From Planctomycetota bacterium (GTDB taxonomy: Bacteria; Planctomycetota; MHYJ01; JACQXL01), in assembly GCA_016208805.1 (NCBI GenBank), contig JACQXL010000122.1, forward strand, positions 1 through 15,519: a stretch of 15,519 nucleotides of DNA, read 5' to 3'. Positions 5,063-11,020 of the stretch are shown here, piece by piece. The notes under the pieces were generated by a model. The model was not told the DNA's origin. It worked only from the letters and a program-made list of their open reading frames with translations, and made no database searches. The number at the start of each line of letters is the position of its first letter. The stretch's first letter is position 1. Both the position numbers and the translations under genes were made by a program.

Positions 5063-8000
5063 ATGCTGTTAGCAGAATTTGGGGTTAAGAGACCGGTCAC
5101 CAACCTGATGATATTCCTGGGACTCATTGTCCTGGGGGTGATGTCAATCATCTTTCTATCCATAGACCTGATGCCGGAGATGGAGATCCCGGCCATCACG
5201 GTGATGACGGCCTACCGGGGTGCGGCGGCCGAGGACGTGGAAACCGCCGTGACCAAGCATATTGAAAACGATCTGTCCATTGTCAGTAACCTGACCGAAA
5301 TCAATTCGTATTCCCGCGAAGGTATGTCGGCGGTGGTCTGCCGGTTCAACTGGGGCGCCAACCTGGACGAGGCGGCCAATGAAATCCGCGACCGACTCGG
5401 CTTTACCGAGATGAAACTGCCCGATGACGCAGAGAAACCGATTATCGTCAAGTTCTCCACCACCGCGATGCCGATACTGGCCTGGGGCGTGACCGCCAAG
5501 GAAAGTTGGGAAAACCTTTACGAGATTCTGGACGAGGAATTAACCGTTTCACTCAAGCAGATAGAAGGAGTCGGCGCGGTGCAACTTATCGGCGGCCTGC
5601 AACGTCAGATAAATATTGAGGTGGACAAGGCCAAACTGGCCGCATACGGAGTTTCCATCAACGAGGTAGAAAACGCCATCCGGACCCATAATTATTCACT
5701 CCCGGCCGGCTCGCTCAAGGTCGGGCCCAACGAGTATATGCTCCAGACCCCCGGCGAATATAAAAGAGTTGATGAAATCGGTCAGACGGTTATCAAATTA
5801 GTCGCTGCCGCGCCGGTCCGGCTGAAAGATGTGGCTACAGTCAGCGATGATTTCCAGGAACCCCCCGGGCTGGTTTATGTCAACGGCACGCCGGGGTTGC
5901 TGGTATTCATCCAGAAACAATCCGGCTCCAATACCAACGAGGTGGTGGCTAAGGTTTACGACCGGCTGGAATCCATCAAGAAACGACTGCCGGCCGATAT
6001 CAAGATGATGGAGATGTTCAATACGGCTGATTTCATCAACCTGACGCTGAATAACCTGACCAGTACCGTGATATTCGGCGGTATCCTGGTAATTATCATA
6101 ACCTTGATATTCCTCGGGGAAATCCGCTCAAGTTTAATCATCACTTTGACCATCCCGTTTTCGCTGATTGTCTCTTTTACATTCCTGTATGTCTGGGGCA
6201 AGACGATTAATATGATGTCGCTGGCCAGTATTGCGATTGCCATCGGGATGGTAGTGGATAACGCCATAGTTATACTGGAAAATATCTTCTCGCACCGCGG
6301 GCGGGGCAAGGACCAGTACCAGGCCGCCATTGTCGGCGCATCCGAGGTCGGCCTGGCCGTGAGCGCTTCCGCATTGACCACGATTGTCGTATTTGTGCCG
6401 CTGATATTCCTCAAGGGAATTGTCGGTATTATGTTCAAGGAACTGGGCGTGATGATTATCGTCACGATTCTGGCGTCGCTGATGACGGCATTGACCTTTA
6501 CGCCGATGCTGGCCTCGCGGTTTCTGACTTTCTCCAAGGATGTCTTTAGCCGTAAACCGCGCTGGTATCTGGCGCTGGAAAACACCTACCGCGCCGTCCT
6601 GGGCTGGGCGCTCAGGCATAAATTCCAGACGGTTGTCCTGTCTATTTTGGTGCTGGCGCTCTCGCTGTCGGTCATCCCGTTGATGGGCACTGAATTCTTT
6701 CCGGAAGAGGATACCGGCGACCTGCGCGTAACCGTGGAATTGCCCCCGGGTAAACGGATGGAAGAGGCGGTCAAAATCAGCCAGGATGTGGAAAAGGTAT
6801 TCCACGAAGTCTGCGGCAAGGACCTGGCCAATATCTATACCCGGACCGGCACGGTTGGGCTGGGCGGCGCGATTATGGGAATGAAGGAAGGCTCCAACGT
6901 AGTGATGATTGGCGCCAAACTGGTCAAGGTCGGCCAGCGCCGACGCTCGGATAAACAGATTGCCCAGGAAATAAGAAGCAAATTGGCTAAACTACCCGGC
7001 ATCGTCAAGATGGATGTCAAGACCGGCGACCCGATGGCCCAGGCAATGACCAGCAGCGGCAAGGCGCTCTCGGTTGATGTTTACGGCAATAATATGGATG
7101 ATACCGATAAAATCGCGGCCCAGATAAAATATATTATGGACCATACCGAAGGCGCTAAGGACGCCGCCATCAGCCGCGATATCGCCAAACCGGAGTGGAA
7201 ATTCATCATTGACCCGGACAAGGCCTCAAGTTTGGGGCTGACCAAGAACTATATCGCCTCTACTTTAAGGACATATTTCTACGGCAAGACCGTTTCCAAA
7301 TACCGCGAGGGCGGCTATGAATACGATATCTTTGTGCGGCTCCGGCCTGAAGACCGCCAGTATATGGAGAATATCACCGATTCGTTTATTTCGGCGCCGG
7401 GCACAGGCTTGAATATCCCGATTTCCAATGTGGCTAAAATCTCGGAGGAACTCGGCCCGATAGAAATAGAGCGCAAAAACCAGGTCCGGGTCGCCCGGGT
7501 GGAAGCCAATCTTTACCAGCGTTCGTTGGGCGAGGTTTCGTCCGATATTGAAAAGGCCGTAAATAAATTGGCCTTGCCGGAAGGCGTTAACCTTAAAATC
7601 GGTGGTTTAATCAAGGAGCAGAAGAAATCATTCCGGGACCTGGGGTTATTGATGATTCTTAGCGTATTTCTGGTCTATGCGGTGATGGCCAGCCAGTTTG
7701 AGTCGCTCCTGGACCCGTTTATTATCATATTCGCGGTGCCGTTCGGGTTCAGCGGGGTATTTATTTCGCTGTTCATGAGGGGTTATCCGATAAGTATGGT
7801 CTCGCTGTTGGGCGCGGTGTTGTTAATCGGCGTGGTGGTCAATAACGCCATTGTGCTGGTTGATTATATCAACCTGTTGCGGCGCCCGGTGGCCGAGGGC
7901 GGCTACGGGATGGAACTGATGGAAGCCATAATGCAGACCGGCGTGCGGCGCTTGCGTCCGATTCTGATGACCACCCTGACCACCGTATTCGGCTTGTTGC

Positions 8001-8179
8001 CGATGGCCATCCAGACCGGCGAAGGAACCGAGGGTTGGCGGCCCCTAGGTACGACCATATTGGGCGGCCTGATTTTTTCCACGCTGGTCACTCTGGTGCT
8101 CGTGCCGGTGCTATACGCAATATTTAACAAAGATAAGAAAATCAGCGCCTCTGCCGAATGGCACATACTTAAGGGGTAA
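5063..8179 (+). CDS. RND-family inner-membrane efflux pump (AcrB/HAE1-like)
   Basis: The 1038-residue protein is the proton-driven pump of the tripartite system. The N-terminus (VKRPVTNLMIFLGLIVLGVMSIIFLSIDLMPEMEIPAITV) contains TM1 and the start of the porter domain; two halves follow, each with a large periplasmic domain and a block of membrane helices (about residues 333-480 and 860-1025). In TM4 the relay motif reads GMVVDNAIVILEN (D399, N400), and in TM10 GVVVNNAIVLVDYI (N927, N928). AcrB has DD in TM4 and a lysine in TM10, so this is a relay variant also seen in many non-proteobacterial RND pumps. Substrate is not deducible. The last seven residues (EWHILKG) come from an inserted mobile element; the ancestral end can be rebuilt as SASANI-stop. 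The nearest Shine-Dalgarno-like sequence, AAGAGGAA, lies 14 bases upstream. Confidence 0.95.
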   Translation: MLLAEFGVKRPVTNLMIFLGLIVLGVMSIIFLSIDLMPEMEIPAITVMTAYRGAAAEDVETAVTKHIENDLSIVSNLTEINSYSREGMSAVVCRFNWGANLDEAANEIRDRLGFTEMKLPDDAEKPIIVKFSTTAMPILAWGVTAKESWENLYEILDEELTVSLKQIEGVGAVQLIGGLQRQINIEVDKAKLAAYGVSINEVENAIRTHNYSLPAGSLKVGPNEYMLQTPGEYKRVDEIGQTVIKLVAAAPVRLKDVATVSDDFQEPPGLVYVNGTPGLLVFIQKQSGSNTNEVVAKVYDRLESIKKRLPADIKMMEMFNTADFINLTLNNLTSTVIFGGILVIIITLIFLGEIRSSLIITLTIPFSLIVSFTFLYVWGKTINMMSLASIAIAIGMVVDNAIVILENIFSHRGRGKDQYQAAIVGASEVGLAVSASALTTIVVFVPLIFLKGIVGIMFKELGVMIIVTILASLMTALTFTPMLASRFLTFSKDVFSRKPRWYLALENTYRAVLGWALRHKFQTVVLSILVLALSLSVIPLMGTEFFPEEDTGDLRVTVELPPGKRMEEAVKISQDVEKVFHEVCGKDLANIYTRTGTVGLGGAIMGMKEGSNVVMIGAKLVKVGQRRRSDKQIAQEIRSKLAKLPGIVKMDVKTGDPMAQAMTSSGKALSVDVYGNNMDDTDKIAAQIKYIMDHTEGAKDAAISRDIAKPEWKFIIDPDKASSLGLTKNYIASTLRTYFYGKTVSKYREGGYEYDIFVRLRPEDRQYMENITDSFISAPGTGLNIPISNVAKISEELGPIEIERKNQVRVARVEANLYQRSLGEVSSDIEKAVNKLALPEGVNLKIGGLIKEQKKSFRDLGLLMILSVFLVYAVMASQFESLLDPFIIIFAVPFGFSGVFISLFMRGYPISMVSLLGAVLLIGVVVNNAIVLVDYINLLRRPVAEGGYGMELMEAIMQTGVRRLRPILMTTLTTVFGLLPMAIQTGEGTEGWRPLGTTILGGLIFSTLVTLVLVPVLYAIFNKDKKISASAEWHILKG

Positions 8180-8288
8180 ACATCCCCTTATTGTCATTCT
8201 GAGCGAAGCGAAGAATCTCATTCCAAGCACAAATAGAGACCCTTCACTTCGTTCAGGGTGACATTTTGGGCTTAAGTATATGCCATTC
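8156..8288. mobile_element. 133-bp MITE-like element with 11-bp target-site duplication
   Basis: Terminal inverted repeats GAATGGCACATACTTAAG (8156-8173) and CTTAAGTATATGCCATTC (8271-8288) match at 17 of 18 positions. Immediately outside both ends lies the identical direct repeat GCGCCTCTGCC (8145-8155 and 8289-8299), as expected for a target duplication. Inside are a small hairpin (TAAGGGG/CCCCTTA, 8170-8190) and a second pair of 28-bp imperfect inverted arms, 8192-8219 and 8236-8263, with the core GAGCGAAGCGAAG. There is no coding capacity, so movement needs a transposase from elsewhere. It lies within the last codons of the pump gene and supplies that gene's new stop codon. Confidence 0.85.
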
Positions 8289-8313
8289 GCGCCTCTGCCA
8301 ATATTTAAAATAT

Positions 8314-8454
8314 TTGGGCGGCTACAGAGAGCGCGAAAGGTTTGAGGTGACCTGCGCTGAATGTGGACAGAAAACCACTGTACCGTTTAAGCCGGTTTTA
8401 GATAAGCCGGTTTATTGTAATGCCTGCTACGCCAAAGTGAAGCAGAGCAGATAA
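8314..8454 (+). CDS. Small zinc-ribbon protein of the CxxC-x17-CxxC type
   Basis: The product reads LGGYRERERFEVTCAECGQ, continues through TVPFKPVLDKPVYC and ends NACYAKVKQSR. CAEC and CNAC are separated by exactly 17 residues, the signature of a small zinc-binding domain found alone or at the C-terminus of longer proteins. It should bind one zinc ion; its role is unknown, and nucleic-acid binding is a common guess. The start is uncertain. TTG 8314 keeps the RERERF segment that family members often have; GTG 8347, with AAAGG six bases upstream, gives 35 residues. The frame also extends back to a TTG at 8266, but that part is mobile-element sequence. Before the element inserted, this gene began about 5 bp after the pump's ancestral stop, so it was probably the operon's last gene. 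Confidence 0.6.
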   Translation: MGGYRERERFEVTCAECGQKTTVPFKPVLDKPVYCNACYAKVKQSR

Positions 8455-8467
8455 TTAGTTTTTAGCG

Positions 8468-8537
8468 CCAACACCCGCCTCGGGTTGTCCCTCCCTACAA
8501 CACCTCCGGATAAACTCCGGGGCGGGTTGATTGGTGT
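8468..8537. repeat. Nested imperfect inverted repeats upstream of rpsU
   Basis: Outer arms CCAACACCCGCC and GGCGGGTTGATTGGTG are imperfectly complementary. Inside lie GTTGT/ACAAC (8484-8501) and CCGGA-TAAAC-TCCGG (8506-8520). No T run follows, so it is not a clear terminator. It resembles the other dispersed palindromic elements in this window. Confidence 0.45.
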
Positions 8538-8543
8538 TATAAT
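8535..8543 (+). promoter_or_regulatory. Extended -10 promoter for rpsU
   Basis: TGTTATAAT is a consensus extended -10 (TG-n-TATAAT), 20 bases before the rpsU ATG. No good -35 is visible at the right distance. Transcription would start near 8550, leaving a leader of about 14 bases. Confidence 0.45.
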
Positions 8544-8563
8544 CGGGATTATAGGTTAGAAAA

Positions 8564-8824
8564 ATGGCTCGTATCAGAATCAAGGTTGAGGGTTCCATTG
8601 ATAAGGCATTAAGACAATTCAAGCGGAAATGCATTGATGCCGGTATATTTAACGAATTGAAACGAGTTGCTTTCTACGAAAAGCCGTCTGAAACCAGACG
8701 TAAGGCCGAACTGAAAAAGGAACGAACGATTCAGAATCTCACCAGAAAAACCCCGCTCAAACCTAAACTGGATAAATTAACCGGCCGGCCGATCCGAGGA
8801 CCATTCGCCGGCCGCCCCAGATAG
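8564..8824 (+). CDS. rpsU: Small ribosomal subunit protein bS21
   Basis: The 86-residue protein has the bS21 core: IDKALRQFKRKCIDAGIFNELKRVAFYEKPSETRRKAELKKER, with the conserved basic helix and the near-invariant FYEKPSE.R segment. bS21 binds the 30S platform near the 3' end of 16S rRNA and assists initiation. The C-terminus is longer than in E. coli and ends in a proline- and arginine-rich tail (LTGRPIRGPFAGRPR) whose DNA contains the palindromes CCGGCCGG and GCCGGC. The ATG follows an extended -10 promoter with only a weak AGG as Shine-Dalgarno. It stands alone, convergent with the lipoprotein gene and 13 bp from its stop, and is not joined to dnaG or rpoD as in some bacteria. Confidence 0.85.
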   Translation: MARIRIKVEGSIDKALRQFKRKCIDAGIFNELKRVAFYEKPSETRRKAELKKERTIQNLTRKTPLKPKLDKLTGRPIRGPFAGRPR

Positions 8825-8837
8825 CCCCCCCGTAAGT

Positions 8838-9420
8838 CTACTCGCTCGTCAATAACACCTCATCGCTGATTTTATATTTGGTGATATCGCCTTTCTCAAC
8901 AGGCCAAGCGGTCAGCCAGTCTTTTTCCAGGTTGCCGACCTCAATCATCCCGACTATCTCGTCATTCCGGCTGATATTATACCTGGCACCCGGCTGGATA
9001 CCGGTAGTTTTGCCGACCGAGATAATCAGGATATTACGGCCTTTGTTGATGGCCCGAATCTGGCCGGCGATTGGTCTGTTTGAATGTTGTGGAAGAGTTA
9101 TTGTGCGGCTGGTCGGTGGAGATCCCGCTACTTATAGCGGGGCCGGAGGTTGTTGCGGTTGGTTCCGGTGTGCTGGCGGCCATTTCGGCCTGGACTAACG
9201 CCGCTTTGGCCTGCCGTAATTCTTCTTCCAGTTTCTTAATACTGGCGGTCAGGACTGTTTCTTTTGCCTTCCGTTCCTCCATCTCGGACTCAAGCGCGGT
9301 GATTTTGTCCGTATACATCTGCTTGAGGTTCGCTTCGCGTTTTTGCCAGACCGGGTCATCCGGACCCGAAGATTGGCAGGCCGATAGGATTAACAACAAA
9401 CCCATTAGCAGCCTCTTCAT
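8838..9420 (-). pseudogene. Lipoprotein with coiled coil and C-terminal beta domain, frameshifted
   Basis: From ATG 9420 (AAGGTGA six bases upstream) the minus strand encodes MKRLLMGLLLILSACQSSG, a lipoprotein signal with lipobox LSAC and lipidated Cys15. A charged coiled coil follows (about residues 25-84), then a Pro/Thr/Ser linker (STPEPTATTSGP). That frame then degenerates and stops at about 9034. A different frame carries sensible sequence to the TAG at 8838: RPIAGQIRAINKGRNILIIS, then VGKTTGIQPGARYNISRNDE, then IVGMIEVGNLEKDWLTAWP, a small beta-rich domain. The two parts fit one original protein of about 190 residues. The change of frame coincides with an 18-bp palindrome at 9124-9141. 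A GTG at 9429 is a less likely start. A sequencing error or programmed frameshift cannot be excluded. The exact family is unknown to me. Confidence 0.65.
9124..9141. repeat. Palindrome at the frame break of the lipoprotein gene
   Basis: CCCGCTA-CTTA-TAGCGGG is a perfect 7-bp stem. On the minus strand it introduces an in-frame TAA in the downstream reading frame, so the original coding sequence cannot have contained it in that frame. Confidence 0.6.
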
Positions 9421-9474
9421 ATAATTCACCTTATATCATCGCTGCGATTATGTCAAACATTTTGATAACCGCTT

Positions 9475-9531
9475 TGCGGAGCCGCAGTCCCGCCGTTGGC
9501 GGGATAAACTCCGTCCCGATAATCATCGGGA
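9475..9531. repeat. Cluster of three palindromes between divergent genes
   Basis: TGCGG-AG-CCGCA (9475-9486), CCCGCC-GTT-GGCGGG (9489-9503) and TCCCGAT-AATC-ATCGGGA (9514-9531) lie in a row between the lipoprotein gene and the ftsQ-like gene. The first two, read on the other strand, match the element at 1135-1174; the third matches the palindrome core inside tetR. Confidence 0.65.
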
Positions 9532-9568
9532 TGGTGAAGAACAACCGGAAATTTGCCGATAAAAAGAT

Positions 9569-10435
9569 ATGCAATCTTTCCGCTCAGTCATCTGGTACCT
9601 ATTCAAACGATTCGGCGTATATCTGCTGGCGCTGGGCGGTTTTACTTTCCTGTTGCTTTTGGTTCACCGCCAGGTCTACGCCTATTATTCAACACTGCCC
9701 CGCTACCAGATAAACCTTGAACCGCTTGAGGTGATGGCCACACCGGACTGGCTCAAAGGTAGTGAATTGGAACAGCCCGTAAAACAATCCGTCCGTCTCA
9801 GCGGCAAGGCGAATATCTTTGATAAGGAACTCCTGCCGCGCCTGATTGCCCAGTACGAACGGAATCCCTGGATTGCCAGAGTAGAATCAGTTGAGAAACT
9901 CTATCCCAACGAACTCAATGTCAAACTGGAGATGCGCAAGCCGGTCGTGGCCGTGGAATACCGCAGGGGCGACCGCAATTACTATTACCTGATAGACCGT
10001 GAAATCGTGCGCCTGCCGGGCGAATACCGGTCGGTGCCGCAGTTGCCGATGGTTCTGCCGGTAGTGGCCGGTGTCAAGAATTCGCCGCCGCTGGCCGGCG
10101 AGAAATGGCAGGACCGCGGGCTCAGGGACGCCATCGCCGTGGCCGTCAACCTGAAACAGTATAAAGTCTATGACAAGGTTGAGATTGCCCGGATAGACGT
10201 GACCAACAGCGGCGGCCGGGTCAATAAACTGGAAAGCGAGGTCGTCCTGCTGACCAAGAACCGGGTGGCCATCCAGTGGGGCCGCTCGCCCGAAACCGAC
10301 AAATTCGGCGAACTATCGCCCGAAGAGAAAATCAAGAACCTCTACCGCGTCCTTGAGGTCTCGCCGCAACTCAAGGGCATCAAATACGTCAAGATTCAGT
10401 TCCACCAGCCCTATATCGCGATGGATACCAAATAA
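9569..10435 (+). CDS. ftsQ: FtsQ/DivIB-type cell-division protein with POTRA domain
   Basis: The 288-residue protein has a short cytoplasmic start, one membrane helix at about residues 15-34 (FGVYLLALGGFTFLLLLV) and an extracytoplasmic remainder. The POTRA-like segment at about 72-135 contains VRLSGKANIFDKELLPRLIA, NPWIARVESVEKLYPNELNV and KLEMRKPVVAVEY, the FtsQ pattern in which a neighbour-avoiding strand (W..V..V.K.YP..L.V...ER.P.A) is followed by a displayed beta domain. FtsQ bridges early and late divisome proteins in the inner membrane. The gene lies outside any visible division cluster (no mur, ftsA or ftsZ beside it). The upstream region is full of palindromes and shows no strong Shine-Dalgarno; ATG 9569 is chosen because it directly precedes the membrane helix. 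A generic POTRA protein is the alternative. Confidence 0.7.
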   Translation: MQSFRSVIWYLFKRFGVYLLALGGFTFLLLLVHRQVYAYYSTLPRYQINLEPLEVMATPDWLKGSELEQPVKQSVRLSGKANIFDKELLPRLIAQYERNPWIARVESVEKLYPNELNVKLEMRKPVVAVEYRRGDRNYYYLIDREIVRLPGEYRSVPQLPMVLPVVAGVKNSPPLAGEKWQDRGLRDAIAVAVNLKQYKVYDKVEIARIDVTNSGGRVNKLESEVVLLTKNRVAIQWGRSPETDKFGELSPEEKIKNLYRVLEVSPQLKGIKYVKIQFHQPYIAMDTK

Positions 10436-10478
10436 CAATCTACCTGCTCAACACAAAGGCACAAAAGACACAAAGTTA

Positions 10479-10496
10479 ATCTGTGTAATCTGTGGC
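10479..10496 (-). repeat. Copy 1 of an 18-bp inverted repeat flanking the array and mod
   Basis: The minus strand reads GCCACAGATTACACAGAT, identical to the plus strand at 12732-12749. A related word, CCACAGATGACACGGATTAC, lies before the adaptor gene at 3790. It belongs to a dispersed intergenic family. Confidence 0.6.
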
Positions 10497-10557
10497 TTGG
10501 TCAGACCGCAAACGCAGATTTTATATGGGTTGCAGGGAAAAACTGCTCCCAAAAACA

Positions 10558-10591
10558 GGGGGTGAGGGGGAGGGGGTGGGGGTAACCCCCC
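10558..10591 (+). repeat. G-quadruplex tract with adjoining C run
   Basis: Four runs of GGGGG are separated by TGA, A and T, then TAA and CCCCCC. The tract can form a quadruplex, or the last G run can pair with the C run in a GGGGG-TAA-CCCCC hairpin. It lies 12 bp before the 22-bp repeat array. Confidence 0.65.
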
Positions 10592-10603
10592 GTGCCTTAC
10601 CCT

Positions 10604-10955
10604 GATATATAACAGACCCACGGCTGATATACAACGACTCTACGGCTGATATATACCGTTGGGTTAACCCGTGCATACCATTAGGTTAGTCCGTGCATAC
10701 CGTTAGGTCAGCCCGTGCATACCGTTGGGTTAGCCCGTGCATACCGTTGGGTTAGCCCGTGCATACTGTTGGGTTAGTTCGTGCATACCGTTGAGTTAGC
10801 CCGTGCATACCGTTGGGTTAGTCCGTGCATACTGTTGGGCTCGGAGTGTGTATGTTTACTAATAGGTGTATGGATGTTTAGTAATAGGGATATGCATCTG
10901 TCTCACTACTGGTGGGGATGTTTAGTAACAGGTGTGTGTATGGCTCCTACACCTC
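10604..10955 (+). repeat. 22-bp-periodic tandem array upstream of mod, about 16 units
   Basis: Units 4-11 (10670-10845) are close copies of a 22-bp word that begins CGTGCATACC and ends GTTGGGTTAGCC. Units 1-3 (10604-10669) begin GATATA and the first two end ACGGCT, giving a second sequence type. From 10846 a third type contains TGTTTA(C/G)TAA(T/C)AGG at 10853, 10875 and 10919, spaced 22 and 44 bp. The last unit repeats GTGTGTATG, with which unit 12 begins. The 22-bp step is kept through all three types. The unit is not a multiple of three, so it does not encode a repeat peptide. Confidence 0.85.
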
Positions 10956-10982
10956 ATCGGGGGTTGAAAAAGAGGATATTTG

Positions 10983-11010
10983 TTGATTTCCTGAAAAAGA
11001 CGGGTATTAT
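10983..11010 (+). promoter_or_regulatory. Candidate promoter of mod
   Basis: TTGATT (10983-10988) and TATTAT (11005-11010) are 16 bp apart. The predicted start, near 11017, is only a few bases before ATG 11021, and no Shine-Dalgarno is visible, so the transcript could be nearly leaderless. The -35 match is moderate. Confidence 0.35.
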
Positions 11011-11020
11011 AACGATATAT

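Noticed and set aside
6134..6805. Long minus-strand open frame inside the pump gene
   Set aside because: It is a shadow of the RND coding sequence, rich in His, Gln, Arg and Asp, with no recognisable domain.
8266..8313. Upstream TTG start for the zinc-ribbon protein
   Set aside because: This part is mobile-element and target-duplication sequence; it did not belong to the gene before the insertion.
8878..9424. Plus-strand open frames opposite the lipoprotein gene
   Set aside because: The minus strand has a lipobox, a Shine-Dalgarno, a coiled coil and a coherent C-terminal domain; the plus frames are its complements.
9450..9713. 87-codon plus-strand frame overlapping the ftsQ-like start
   Set aside because: It runs through the palindrome cluster and is out of frame with the membrane helix and POTRA domain.
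10604..10955. CRISPR array
   Set aside because: Units are contiguous 22-bp repeats with no unique spacers, and no cas genes are present.
10781..11020. 80-residue N-terminal extension of the methyltransferase
   Set aside because: The extra residues are a translation of the 22-bp array and its degenerate tail. Mod homology begins at ATG 11021.
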